Below are positions 7,859 to 16,037 of a DNA stretch of 27,569 nt, one piece after another. The notes beneath the pieces were generated by a model. The model made no database searches and was not told the DNA's origin. It saw nothing but the letters and a program-made list of their open reading frames with translations. Each line of letters opens with the position of its first letter. The stretch's first letter is position 1. Source of the stretch: Simkania sp. (GTDB lineage: Bacteria > Chlamydiota > Chlamydiia > Chlamydiales > Simkaniaceae); contig JANQJX010000161.1 in assembly GCA_028281425.1 (NCBI GenBank), forward strand, positions 1 through 27,569, given 5' to 3'. The position numbers and the translations under genes were made by a program.

Positions 7859-8968
7859 ATGGACTTACAATCAGAAAAACTTTTGATCCCTGGATATGAA
7901 AAAGTAGTGAAGTTCACTGAAAAAAGTTCAAAACTCAAAGCCATTATTGCCCTTCATAATACAGTTCTTGGACCTGGGTTAGGTGGAACTCGTATCTACC
8001 CTTATCAAACTTTTGCCCATGCTCTCACAGATGTCTTACGTCTTTCAAAAGGGATGACTTATAAAGCAGCAATCGCCCAAGTAGGACTAGGAGGAGCTAA
8101 AAGCGTCATCATTGCCGATCCTAAAAAAGATAAAACAAAGGAGCTTCTCTACGCTTTCGGAGAAGCGGTCAATTCTTATCAAGGAGTCTATATTTGCGCT
8201 GAAGATGTAGGCTGTACCCCTGATGATATTGAAGTCATTCTTAAAAAGACCAAGTATGCTTGTGGTGTCCATAATCTTCGCGGAAGTGGAAATCCTGCTG
8301 CTTTTACAGCCTGGGGAATTCTTCAAGGAATCAAATCGGTTCTTCAAGAAATAGAAGGAAACCACTCTCTCCAGGGGAAAACCATTGCTGTTCAAGGAAT
8401 TGGAAATGTAGGAAGCCGTCTTATAGAACATCTTTTTTGGGAAGGGGCAAATCTTATTATCGCCGATACCAATCAAGAAGCTGCAAATTTTTATGCCCAT
8501 AAATTTGATACCAAAATTGCTAGAAGTGATGAAATTTTATCGGTTAAATGCGATATTCTTTCTCCTTGTGCTATGGGAGGAATCCTCAATAAGAAAACAA
8601 TCCCCAAGCTTAAATGCAAAGCCATTGCAGGAGGAGCAAATAACCAACTCTTAACGTCTGAAGACGCTAACCATCTAGGAGAAAGAAACATTCTTTATGC
8701 ACCCGACTTTGTCATTAACTCAGGGGGACTCATCAATGTGATGCATGAATTGCATCACGAAGGATATCAAGCCTCTTTAGCACGAAAAATGACCTACTAT
8801 ATTTATCATCAACTTCTTAATGTTTATAAAATTGCCAAACAACATCAAATCTCTACGCATCAAGCAGCTCTTAACATTGCTAACTATCGCATCGATCAAA
8901 AGATTGGCAAACGGACAGAAAAGCTTTGTTTCCCTTTTTCTCCCAAAGAACTCTCCCACATGTTTTGA
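7859..8968 (+). CDS. ldh: Leucine dehydrogenase (Glu/Leu/Phe/Val dehydrogenase family)
   Basis: This NAD-dependent enzyme interconverts L-leucine (and other branched amino acids) with 2-oxo acids and ammonia. The 369-aa protein fits the roughly 360-aa leucine/phenylalanine dehydrogenases rather than the larger glutamate enzymes. The N-terminal substrate domain contains GPGLGGTRIYPY and the catalytic-lysine region LSKGMTYKAAIAQVGLGGAKSVI. The Rossmann domain has IAVQGIGNVGSRLIEHL (about residues 175-195), then DILSPCAMGGILN and AIAGGANNQL. The ATG at 7859 follows GGAGG with good spacing. The gene stands alone, faces rseP 18 bases away at its 3' end, and is preceded by a repeat element. C. trachomatis has a homologue (CT773) but not in this context. 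Substrate preference among branched amino acids cannot be read from the sequence. Confidence 0.9.
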   Translation: MDLQSEKLLIPGYEKVVKFTEKSSKLKAIIALHNTVLGPGLGGTRIYPYQTFAHALTDVLRLSKGMTYKAAIAQVGLGGAKSVIIADPKKDKTKELLYAFGEAVNSYQGVYICAEDVGCTPDDIEVILKKTKYACGVHNLRGSGNPAAFTAWGILQGIKSVLQEIEGNHSLQGKTIAVQGIGNVGSRLIEHLFWEGANLIIADTNQEAANFYAHKFDTKIARSDEILSVKCDILSPCAMGGILNKKTIPKLKCKAIAGGANNQLLTSEDANHLGERNILYAPDFVINSGGLINVMHELHHEGYQASLARKMTYYIYHQLLNVYKIAKQHQISTHQAALNIANYRIDQKIGKRTEKLCFPFSPKELSHMF

Positions 8969-8986
8969 TAAAATTTACCAAATTCT

Positions 8987-10933
8987 TTAAAAAAGCCGAC
9001 CAAAAATTCTAGTAAGATCATGATAAGTCAGATAAAAAAAGACAAAAATAAGAAGAACAATGAAAGGGATAATTAAACGTTGCATAGTTTTTGCTTTAAG
9101 AGGTTTTCCTCTTATTTTTTCAAAAATTGAAATACAGATATGCCCTCCATCAAGAACAGGAATAGGCAATAGATTCAAAACCCCTAAATTAAGACTAATA
9201 GCTCCAAGCCAAAATAGTGCTTCTTTAATTCCAACTGACCAGCTCTGCTTCATCACCTGAACAATAAAAACAGGACCTCCCATATATTTAGGGCTAAAAG
9301 ACCCTGAGATAAGCGCGATAAAACTTCGACTGATCTCTTGAAAAACACGTGTAAAAAGAGCAAAAGGGGAAGGATTATAAATCACTTTTCGGTCTTGAAA
9401 ATGAGCTCCCAACATCAGCTGTTTTTGACTCTTATCTATGGCAATTAAAGCTCTTTCCCTTTCTTCAGGATCGCCTATTTTTTTAACAGCTAAGAGCTGT
9501 TTTTGAAAATTTTTTTCTAAATTATAGCGCATCTCTTCGGAAAAAGAAAAATCATGAAAAGGTTTTGGAGTCACGGGATTTAAAAGATAAAAAGGGCCAT
9601 TTTCTCTTAAGAGATTTGCAGTTCCAATACTTGAAGCAATCGGTAACATTTGCTCCCAATGAGTCTCTTTTTCAAAGGCTTCATCCTCATTTTTCCAGGA
9701 AATTTTAGAGAGATTCAAGTTTCTTTTCACAATGATTTGAATTTTTCTTTCTTGCAACTCTTTTATAAATTCGGAGCCAGAAAAAACAGGAGTTCCATCT
9801 ACTGCTAGAATTTTATCACCCCTGAGTAAAACATCTTCTATAGAATGCATGCGACTCTTCAGGCTCACTTGAACCACTTGAGATGTTTCATCTAAATAAT
9901 TTAAGCTTTTCTGAACAATCAAATCAAAACTCAAATCATAGGGAACAAAAAAAATCTCCTGATTTTTGCAAGAAAGATTGGCTGCATAGCACCAATCACT
10001 GAGCTCTTCTAGTTCTTCTTTTTGAAGACGTAAATCAGTGATAAGCAGACGAGGGACTTTAACAAGAGAGGTTTTGCCTTCACGTTCCACGGTCAAAAGG
10101 GCCCTACTATCATTGACAATATGGGTCAGCTGATCTTTAGAAAAGAGAAGTTGTCCATCTACCCAAATGAGCTGATCATTGTCTTGAATGCCGCTCGAAG
10201 CTAAAGGAGAATAGGGAAAAAGAGCATTGCTCCTATGATTGGAAAAAGCATCAAAAATTAAATAGTTGGCAGGAGCTAGCACCCCAATTGTCATCAATCC
10301 CTTGAACAGATAGGGACTTTGATAAGGCCTAACTGTGTAATCATAAGGGGTCTTGATGTCTTGAAAATAATCGATTTTATATCCTTCTACATCAGCATTT
10401 CTGCCATTTATAATAGCAGCATAAATAAGATCTTGAAACCCAGAAAAAGCCTCTCCATTATATTCAGTAATCGTATCTCCTGGACGAACTCCATGAGAAT
10501 AAAATTCAGATTTAGGATCAATCCACCCAATTAAACGGGTAAATTCCGAAAAAGATTTTTCTCTTCCCCCAAAAGACCAAATAAGACCAAAAACAAAAAG
10601 GGAAAAAAGAATATTCATCAAAGGACCAGCTAAAAGAACTTTAATACGAGACAGGGGTTTTTTAGAATAAAATCCCCCTTGAATTTCAGAAGGTTCTAAA
10701 TTCCCCTCTTTTTCCATTCCAGCAATTTTAACATAGCCTCCAATAAAAATAGGACAAATCTGCCATTTTACGTTGCGATAATTCCAAGATATCATAGGCC
10801 TTCCAAATCCAATGCTAAACACCTCTACTTTCATATTTTGCCGTCTAGCAACGATGTAGTGACCAAGTTCGTGGATAAATACAAGAAAGTTTAAGCCAAG
10901 CAGGGCTAATAAAATATAAAAAATATTTTCCAC
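8987..10933 (-). CDS. rseP: Site-2 (intramembrane) zinc metalloprotease RseP/YaeL
   Basis: A multi-pass inner-membrane protease that cleaves transmembrane substrates after a first cut. The active-site HELGH lies at residues 21-25 in the first membrane helix; the C-terminal partner motif NLLPIPVLDGGH supplies the LDG aspartate near residue 595. Between them are two PDZ-like regions (GVRPGDTITEYNGEAF and LLRGDKILAVDGTPVF). The 648-aa size, longer than the roughly 450-aa E. coli enzyme, is typical of chlamydial RseP (CT072). The start is GTG at 10933, preceded by AGAGG. In C. trachomatis this gene follows dxr directly; here two ankyrin-like genes and duplication debris lie between them. A broken copy of its first 150 codons lies at 12653-13237. 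Confidence 0.93.
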   Translation of the reverse strand: MENIFYILLALLGLNFLVFIHELGHYIVARRQNMKVEVFSIGFGRPMISWNYRNVKWQICPIFIGGYVKIAGMEKEGNLEPSEIQGGFYSKKPLSRIKVLLAGPLMNILFSLFVFGLIWSFGGREKSFSEFTRLIGWIDPKSEFYSHGVRPGDTITEYNGEAFSGFQDLIYAAIINGRNADVEGYKIDYFQDIKTPYDYTVRPYQSPYLFKGLMTIGVLAPANYLIFDAFSNHRSNALFPYSPLASSGIQDNDQLIWVDGQLLFSKDQLTHIVNDSRALLTVEREGKTSLVKVPRLLITDLRLQKEELEELSDWCYAANLSCKNQEIFFVPYDLSFDLIVQKSLNYLDETSQVVQVSLKSRMHSIEDVLLRGDKILAVDGTPVFSGSEFIKELQERKIQIIVKRNLNLSKISWKNEDEAFEKETHWEQMLPIASSIGTANLLRENGPFYLLNPVTPKPFHDFSFSEEMRYNLEKNFQKQLLAVKKIGDPEERERALIAIDKSQKQLMLGAHFQDRKVIYNPSPFALFTRVFQEISRSFIALISGSFSPKYMGGPVFIVQVMKQSWSVGIKEALFWLGAISLNLGVLNLLPIPVLDGGHICISIFEKIRGKPLKAKTMQRLIIPFIVLLIFVFFYLTYHDLTRIFGRLF

Positions 10934-11092
10934 AAAACCTCTCGATATGTGTGCTTAAAAAGAATCAAAGATTTTTTTGTTTTTTATAAAAAATCCGTGG
11001 ATAGCTTCAAATACATTTTTCAACCCATTCTCTCCTAAAAATCCACTTCATTTTTTGCCTTAAGATCTGTAAAAACCTCCCCCACAAGTCTC

Positions 11093-11332
11093 ATGTCCCA
11101 TGCCCCTTTTTTCTTAAGCGCTTATGAGAAACAATGGACACACGAAAATGCATCCTATTTGAAACTCCCACGAGATAAAAATATTACCCCAATTTCCATT
11201 ACCTCGCAAGACCTCTATCAAAATTCTATGAGCTCCAAAGGGACTTCAAAGCTCTTAGGACAACAACTCTTTAAAAATGATATCTTATTTAAAAATTATC
11301 ATTTTAATGATAGCAAAAAGCCCCATATTTAG
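11093..11332 (+). CDS. Possible small hypothetical protein (79 aa), doubtful
   Basis: An open frame starts with ATG at 11093 and ends in DSKKPHI. It is polar and Ser/Lys-rich with no recognised domain, signal peptide or Shine-Dalgarno. The duplicated counterpart near 13375-13490 has lost two internal pieces and no longer encodes the same protein, which argues against strong selection. It may be a decaying gene or a chance ORF in the upstream region of the ankyrin-like gene. Confidence 0.2.
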   Translation: MSHAPFFLSAYEKQWTHENASYLKLPRDKNITPISITSQDLYQNSMSSKGTSKLLGQQLFKNDILFKNYHFNDSKKPHI

Positions 11333-11380
11333 AATCATTTAAAATAAATCCTAATGACAGCTTTAATCTGACTTAAGAGT

Positions 11381-11436
11381 CATTCAGGGGTTTTGCCCCA
11401 GACCCCACCAAAGGGTTTTCACCCTTTGGAAACCCA
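11381..11436. repeat. GC-rich double-hairpin repeat, copy 1
   Basis: CATTCAGGGG TTTTG CCCC followed by AGACCCCA and the 8-bp stem CCAAAGGG (11408-11415) / CCCTTTGG (11422-11429). It is markedly GC-rich against its surroundings. The same repeat occurs at 13537-13591 and, degraded, near 7355. Confidence 0.65.
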
Positions 11437-11704
11437 AGCAAGAAGGAGGGGAGTGTGAAGTAAGAGTAGATCTTGAGTTAACGCAAAGGAACCTCCCCTT
11501 CGCGTGATTCGACTGTTAAAGGAACGGTGTTCTATGACATTTTTGCATCCAAATCATTTTAGTGTAGAAAAAAATCTCAAAAATTATTAAGCTCTTCTCC
11601 CAAAAGAACTTATGAAACCACACGACGTAAAGATCGGTTGTTGATGTCGGGTTTCATTTCCTAACAAATATTCGTTTAATTTTAAAAAGGAGCCAGAGAA
11701 ATTT

Positions 11705-12481
11705 ATGAGTATGATTCCTAAATTAACTAACAATAACAACCAACATTTTAAACCTATCATCAACAATAATAATAACAACAATAATAACAACATTTCAAAC
11801 CTATCGATCAACAATAATAATGAAACCCAAGAGAAAATCAGAAAGAAAGCAAAAGAAGTTATCGTACATACAAATCAAAACATTCATCAAAATGACAACA
11901 ATAACAACAATAATAACAACATTTCAAACCTATCGATCAACAATAACAACAATAATAATGAACCCCAAATTTGTACAACCGTTTATCAAAGCATTGAGTC
12001 AAAGTTCCCAACTAAAGATCAACTCACCAATGCTCTACATAAAGCGATATATCAAGGTAATGATGAACAAGCACAATCTCTTGCATTAACAGGAAATTAT
12101 GACCTAAATCATGAATACACAAATGATAAAAACCAAAGTTTTGGAACCCCACTTTCTTTAGCAGCTAAATACCCACCTTCCTTTAACTCAACATCATCAT
12201 ATATAAGCATGATTAATACTTTTCTAGATATGGGTGCTTTCAAGAGTCTCAATATTGAAAATCTTTTAGGAATGTGTCTAGGAACCCCTATTGAAATAGC
12301 AATGATGAAAGGCAATGACGCATTTATTTTGACTGTTCTGAGACATCCAAAAACTCCCTATGTTGAATCTCTTAAAATTACAAATTACTACCTCACAATT
12401 ATGGGAAAAAAAGATCAAGACTTCATAAAGGGTTTGCAAAAAAAAGCAAAATCCATGCAAAAAATGGTGCAGAAAAAATAG
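11705..12481 (+). CDS. Asn-repeat, ankyrin-like protein; candidate host-directed effector
   Basis: The 258-aa protein has two parts. Residues 1 to about 90 are low-complexity: a module of about 10 Asn, ISNLSI and further Asn occurs twice, 43 residues (129 bases) apart, built on AAC/AAT triplets. Residues 100-258 carry degenerate ankyrin-like helices: NALHKAIYQGNDEQAQSLALTG, GTPLSLAAKYPPS, then TPIEIAMMKGNDAFILTVLRH, ending in a Lys/Gln-rich helix. This second part is homologous to each half of the protein at 13855-14832. The ATG at 11705 follows AAGGAG (11687-11692), and ATGAGTATGATT is identical in the paralogue, which supports the start. No signal peptide is seen. Long Asn runs are rare in bacteria and common in Dictyostelium-type amoebae. 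The role is inferred only from domain type and host range; the exact function is unknown. Confidence 0.75.
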   Translation: MSMIPKLTNNNNQHFKPIINNNNNNNNNNISNLSINNNNETQEKIRKKAKEVIVHTNQNIHQNDNNNNNNNNISNLSINNNNNNNEPQICTTVYQSIESKFPTKDQLTNALHKAIYQGNDEQAQSLALTGNYDLNHEYTNDKNQSFGTPLSLAAKYPPSFNSTSSYISMINTFLDMGAFKSLNIENLLGMCLGTPIEIAMMKGNDAFILTVLRHPKTPYVESLKITNYYLTIMGKKDQDFIKGLQKKAKSMQKMVQKK

Positions 12482-12540
12482 AAATAGCCCTTCGTTTTAT
12501 AAAAATTAAAGAAAGCTAAAGAGGGACGAGTACTTAGGAT

Positions 12541-12652
12541 GGTTTTAAATTTCTCTGCCCTCTTTTCTTCCCATGTGATCGATCGCAAATAAAGTTTCTA
12601 AATCATCTTTTCTCATGAGTGTTTCTAATTTAGTCCCAATGTCTAATCTTCT
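12541..12652 (-). pseudogene. dxr: Fragment of the dxr 3' end
   Basis: Matches the last codons of dxr and its downstream flank (14879 to about 15030): CCCTCTTTTCTTCCCATG, AATAAAGTTTCTAAATCAT and TTTAGTCCCAAT. It has a small deletion around ATTTAAAGGAATAATTGC. It is fused directly to an rseP fragment at about 12652, which marks the tandem-duplication breakpoint. Confidence 0.8.
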
Positions 12653-13237
12653 GGACGAACTCCATGAGAATAAAATTCAGATTTAGGATCCATCCATCCA
12701 ATTAAACGGATAAATTCCGAAAAAGATTTTTCTCTCCCTCCAAAAGACCAAATGAAACCAAAAACAAAAAGGGAAAAAAGAATATTCATTAAAGGAGTAG
12801 CTAAAAGCACTTTAATACGAGAGAGTGGTTTTTTAAAATAAACCCCCCTTGAATTTCAGAAGGCTCTAACTCTCTTTTTCCACCCCAGTTTAAACACATA
12901 GTCCCCAATAAAAATAGGGCAAATTTGCCATTTTACGTTCCGATAATGGAACTTGCTCGCGAACTGAAAAATTTTTCGAATAAATTGATGTTTTTTTCGA
13001 AAATTGTGAAAGTCGAAAATTCACACACTCTTGAGAACAAAAGGAGATGCGACTTATCTTAAGGCCTAAGAAAAAAAGATCTTTTTGAATCAGTTCAAAG
13101 CAGTCCCATAATTCCAAGATATCCATTTTTGCCGTCTAGCAACGACGTAGCGACCAAGTTCATGGATAAATACAAGAAAATTTAAGCCAAGCAAAGCTAA
13201 TAAAATATAAAAAATATTTTCTACAAAACCTCTCGAT
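12653..13237 (-). pseudogene. rseP: Fragment of the rseP 5' part
   Basis: Copy of the first 150 or so codons of rseP (10482-10933) with point changes, a frameshift near the EFQKAL region and a 160-base insertion at 12948-13107. It retains the sequence around the original GTG start, the active-site helix region and the upstream flank, but it lacks the rest of the gene and cannot make a protease. Confidence 0.85.
12948..13107. mobile_element. 160-bp MITE-like insertion with 5-bp target duplication
   Basis: Intact rseP reads CGATAATTCCAAG; the fragment reads CGATAAT, then 160 bases, then ATAATTCCAAG. ATAAT is thus duplicated at 12943-12947 and 13108-13112. The ends are imperfect inverted repeats: GGAACTTGCTCGCGAACTGA on the left, and GGGACTGCTTTGAACTGA as the reverse complement of the right. 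The interior is related to about 7509-7600. No gene is inside. Confidence 0.75.
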
Positions 13238-13536
13238 ATGTGTGCTTAAAAAGAACCAAAGATTTTTTTATTTTAAAAATATCCAGGGAGCTTCAAAATG
13301 CATTTTTCACCCCATTCTCTCTTACAAATCCACTTTATTTTTTGCCTTAAGATCTGTAAAACCTACCCCAAGTCTCATGTCCCTTTTTTCTTAACGCTCT
13401 CGCAAGTCCTCTATCAAAACTCGTATGATCCCCAGATGATATCTTACTTTAAAAGTTATCATTTTAATGATAGCAAAAAGCCTCATATTTTAAATCATTT
13501 AAAATAAATCCGACGGCTTTACTTTGACTTAAGAGT

Positions 13537-13591
13537 CATTCAGGGGCTTTGCCCCAGACCCCACCAAAGGGCTTTCACCCTTTGGAAACCC
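13537..13591. repeat. GC-rich double-hairpin repeat, copy 2
   Basis: Stems GGGGC (13543-13547) / GCCCC (13551-13555) and CCAAAGGG (13564-13571) / CCCTTTGG (13578-13585). It is near-identical to the copy at 11381-11436 and was carried along by the segmental duplication. Confidence 0.65.
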
Positions 13592-13627
13592 AAGGAGGGG
13601 GGCTGAATTGGGAGTAGATCTTTAGTT

Positions 13628-13662
13628 GAATCACGCGAAGGAACTTCCCCTTCGCGTGATTC
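13628..13662. repeat. Perfect 14-bp stem hairpin in the leader of the second ankyrin-like gene
   Basis: GAATCACGCGAAGG (13628-13641) pairs with CCTTCGCGTGATTC (13649-13662) across a 7-base loop. In copy 1 (about 11475-11510) the right arm is kept and the left arm has decayed. It lies about 200 bases upstream of the start codon. Confidence 0.6.
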
Positions 13663-13854
13663 GACTGTTAAAGGAACGATGTTCTATGACATTTTTGCAT
13701 CCAAATCATTTTAGTGTAGAAAAAAATCTTAAAAATGATTAAGCTCTTTTCCCAAAAGAACTTATGAAATCACATGCCGCAAAGATCGGTTGTTTATATT
13801 GGGTTTCATTTCCTAATAAATATTCGCTTAAATAAAAGGGAGCTAGAGAAATTT

Positions 13855-14832
13855 ATGAGTATGATTAATAACATCGCGAATAATTTTCATAAAAACATAT
13901 TTAATAACTCTGAACAGAACAACAATCATGCAATCCAATTTCCAAATGAGCATAAAGACATCAATGCTCTACATAAAGCGGTATTCCAACGTGATTATCA
14001 AAAAGCGCAATATCTTGCATCAACAGGCCAGTTTAACGTAAACCATAAATACAAAAATCTCCCAAGTCCCCTTTTTTTATTAGCTAAATTTCCAAGTTTC
14101 CCTTCTAAATCAAAAGAATATTTAAACACGATGAATATCTTTATGAATGCGGGCGGCAATCCCGCACTTCCATATTATGAGGATTCATCAAAGCAGCTAA
14201 AAACCGCTTTTCAAGCAGCGATGGAAAAACTCAATGACATATTTATCATAACTATTCTGAAACATCCACAGACTCCCTCGATTTGCTCTCTTCAAATTCC
14301 AAGTCACTACCTCGAGCACATGCCTGAAAAAGAGCAAATCTTCATAAAGAATTTGCAAAAAAGTGCCTTGCTTTCAAATAAGCATAGAGACATCAATGCT
14401 CTACATAAAGCAGTATTACGATGTGATTATGAAAAAGCGCAATATCTTGCATCAACAGGCCACTTTAACGTAAACCATAAATACAAAAATCTCCCAAGTC
14501 CCCTTTTTTTATTAGCTCAATTTCCAAGTTTCCCTTCTAAATTAAAAGAATATTTAAACACGATAAATACCTTTATGGATGTGGGCGGCAATCCCGAACT
14601 TCCATATTATGAGGATTCATCAAAGCAGCTAAAAACCGCTCTTCAAATAGCGATGGAAAAATTCAATAACAGATTTATCATAACTGTTTTGAAACATCCA
14701 CAGACTCCCTCGACTTGCTCTCTTCAAATTCCAAATAATTACCTCAAGCACATGTCTGAAAAAGAGCAAATCTTCATAAAGAATTTGCAAAAAAAAGCAC
14801 AAATATTAAAAGGAAAAGTGCCGAAACAATAG
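13855..14832 (+). CDS. Ankyrin-like protein with two near-identical 144-aa modules; candidate effector
   Basis: The 325-aa protein has a short Asn-rich head (MSMINNIANNFHKNIFNN) and then two tandem modules beginning at DINALHKAV, exactly 432 bases apart (about 13950-14381 and 14382-14813). Each module has ankyrin-like pieces: NALHKAV ... KAQYLASTG, SPLFLLA ... FPS, then KTA(F/L)Q ... AMEK and (I/V)LKHPQTPS, ending with EKEQIFIKNLQK. Long stretches are identical at the DNA level, so the internal duplication is recent. The ATG at 13855 is chosen because it lies in the same GAGAAATTTATGAGTATGATT context as the paralogue at 11705 and follows AGGGAG; an upstream TTG at 13774 is unlikely. It lacks the poly-Asn blocks of its paralogue. 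No export signal is visible; an effector role is inference. Confidence 0.8.
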   Translation: MSMINNIANNFHKNIFNNSEQNNNHAIQFPNEHKDINALHKAVFQRDYQKAQYLASTGQFNVNHKYKNLPSPLFLLAKFPSFPSKSKEYLNTMNIFMNAGGNPALPYYEDSSKQLKTAFQAAMEKLNDIFIITILKHPQTPSICSLQIPSHYLEHMPEKEQIFIKNLQKSALLSNKHRDINALHKAVLRCDYEKAQYLASTGHFNVNHKYKNLPSPLFLLAQFPSFPSKLKEYLNTINTFMDVGGNPELPYYEDSSKQLKTALQIAMEKFNNRFIITVLKHPQTPSTCSLQIPNNYLKHMSEKEQIFIKNLQKKAQILKGKVPKQ

Positions 14833-14894
14833 AAGCGGTCCTTGTTTTATAAAAATTAAAGAAAGCTAAAGAGGGACGAGTATTTAGGATGGGT

Positions 14895-16037
14895 TTAAAT
14901 TTCTACGCCCTCTTTTCTTCCCATGTGATCGATGGCAAATAAAGTTTCTAAATCATTTAAAGGAATAATTGCATGTTTTCTCATGAGTTTTTCCAATTTA
15001 GTCCCAATCTCTAAATAGGTAATATCTTCTTTTAAAAAGCGCTCTACAAGCACTTCATTCACAGCATTCATATAACAAGGCAAAGACCCCCCTGCTTGAA
15101 TTGCCTCATAGGCAAGTTGTAAGCAGGGAAAAGCCTTATGATTGACTGGCTCAAATTCCAAACAAGAATATTTGAGAAAATCAAAAGAGGGCTCAAACCC
15201 TTTTTTTCGTTTAGGGTAAGTGAGGGCATACTGAATAGGAACTGTCATTTCATGTATCCCCATCTGTGCTAGAAGAGAGCCATCAATAAATTCAACCATA
15301 CTATGAATAATACTTTGAGGATGCATGATAATATCGATTTGATCAAGAGGCATATCAAAAAGATATTTGGCTTCTATCACTTCAAGCCCTTTATTCATAA
15401 GCGTCGAGCAATCAATAGAAACTTTCTTTCCCATTTTCCAATTAGGATGATTTAAAGCAAGCTTTGGGGTGACTTTCAAAAGTTTTTCCTTCGAATAATT
15501 TCGAAAAGGTCCCCCTGAAGCAGTTAAAATAAGCCTTTTAACTTCCTGTTTTTTTTCTCCTTTTAAGCATTGAAAAAGAGCGCTATGTTCAGAGTCAATA
15601 GGAATAATATCGACGTTATTTGTTTTAGCTCGCTTCATCATTAAATCTCCTGCTACAACAAGAGCTTCTTTATTCGCAAGACCCACTTTCTTTTTAGCCT
15701 CAATGGCTTTTAAAGTGGGTTCGATTCCCGCAGATCCTACAATCGCAGAAATCACAAAATCAGCGTCTTCATGAGTTGCAACTGCATTGACTCCTTCCTT
15801 TCCAGGTAGAATGGGAATTCCTCTCAAAACTTCTTTGAGTTCTTTGGCCTTTTTTGAATCATAAACAGCAATGAGTTTGGGTTGAAAGATTTGAACTTGC
15901 TCATAGAGAAGTTCAATATTTGAATGAGCAGCAAGGGCAATCACTTCCATTTGATGACTTAGATGAGCAATGACTTTTAAAGCATTTTTTCCAATTGAGC
16001 CTGTACTTCCTAAAAGAGCAATCCTCTTTTTATCCAT
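14895..16037 (-). CDS. dxr: 1-deoxy-D-xylulose 5-phosphate reductoisomerase
   Basis: Dxr converts DXP to 2-C-methyl-D-erythritol 4-phosphate with NADPH and a divalent metal, the committed step of the MEP isoprenoid pathway. The 380-aa protein is of normal length. It shows the NADPH-binding start RIALLGSTGSIGKNAL, then ANKEALVVAG, the metal/substrate region IPIDSEHSALFQCL, LTASGGPF, HPNWKMGKKVSIDCSTLMNKGLEVIEA (active-site loop and cofactor contacts) and HPQSIIHSMVEF. Its ATG lies inside the end of ytgD (8-base overlap), so it is the last gene of the metal-transport operon, as in C. trachomatis (CT071). A copy of its 3' end remains at 12541-12652. Confidence 0.96.
   Translation of the reverse strand: MDKKRIALLGSTGSIGKNALKVIAHLSHQMEVIALAAHSNIELLYEQVQIFQPKLIAVYDSKKAKELKEVLRGIPILPGKEGVNAVATHEDADFVISAIVGSAGIEPTLKAIEAKKKVGLANKEALVVAGDLMMKRAKTNNVDIIPIDSEHSALFQCLKGEKKQEVKRLILTASGGPFRNYSKEKLLKVTPKLALNHPNWKMGKKVSIDCSTLMNKGLEVIEAKYLFDMPLDQIDIIMHPQSIIHSMVEFIDGSLLAQMGIHEMTVPIQYALTYPKRKKGFEPSFDFLKYSCLEFEPVNHKAFPCLQLAYEAIQAGGSLPCYMNAVNEVLVERFLKEDITYLEIGTKLEKLMRKHAIIPLNDLETLFAIDHMGRKEGVEI

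Larger units (their letters stand above)
10482..12652. repeat. Tandem segmental duplication, copy 1
   Basis: Runs from inside rseP (at GGACGAACTCCATGAG) through the rseP upstream region and the first ankyrin-like gene to a fragment of the dxr 3' end. Each section reappears in the same order in 12653-15030. The 770 bases between rseP and the ankyrin-like gene (10934-11704) hold only a doubtful small ORF, GC-rich hairpins and the leader shared with copy 2. Confidence 0.8.
12653..15030. repeat. Tandem segmental duplication, copy 2
   Basis: Begins with the rseP fragment and runs through the shared upstream region and the second ankyrin-like gene into the 3' end of intact dxr. The offset to copy 1 is 2171 bases at the rseP side and 2368 at the dxr side, the difference coming from the insertion, deletions and an internal gene duplication. 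The stretch 13238-13854 holds no gene, only the duplicated hairpins and leader. Confidence 0.8.

Noticed and set aside
12890..13126. Minus-strand 78-codon frame in the rseP fragment
   Set aside because: It spans the junction of the rseP remnant and the 160-bp insertion; its sequence is a by-product of both.
13298..13507. 69-codon plus-strand frame upstream of ank2
   Set aside because: The homologous DNA in copy 1 is not open in the same way; it is duplicated upstream sequence with deletions.
15718..15735. GGTTCGATTCCCGC, like a tRNA T-arm
   Set aside because: It lies inside dxr codons and no acceptor, D or anticodon arms surround it.
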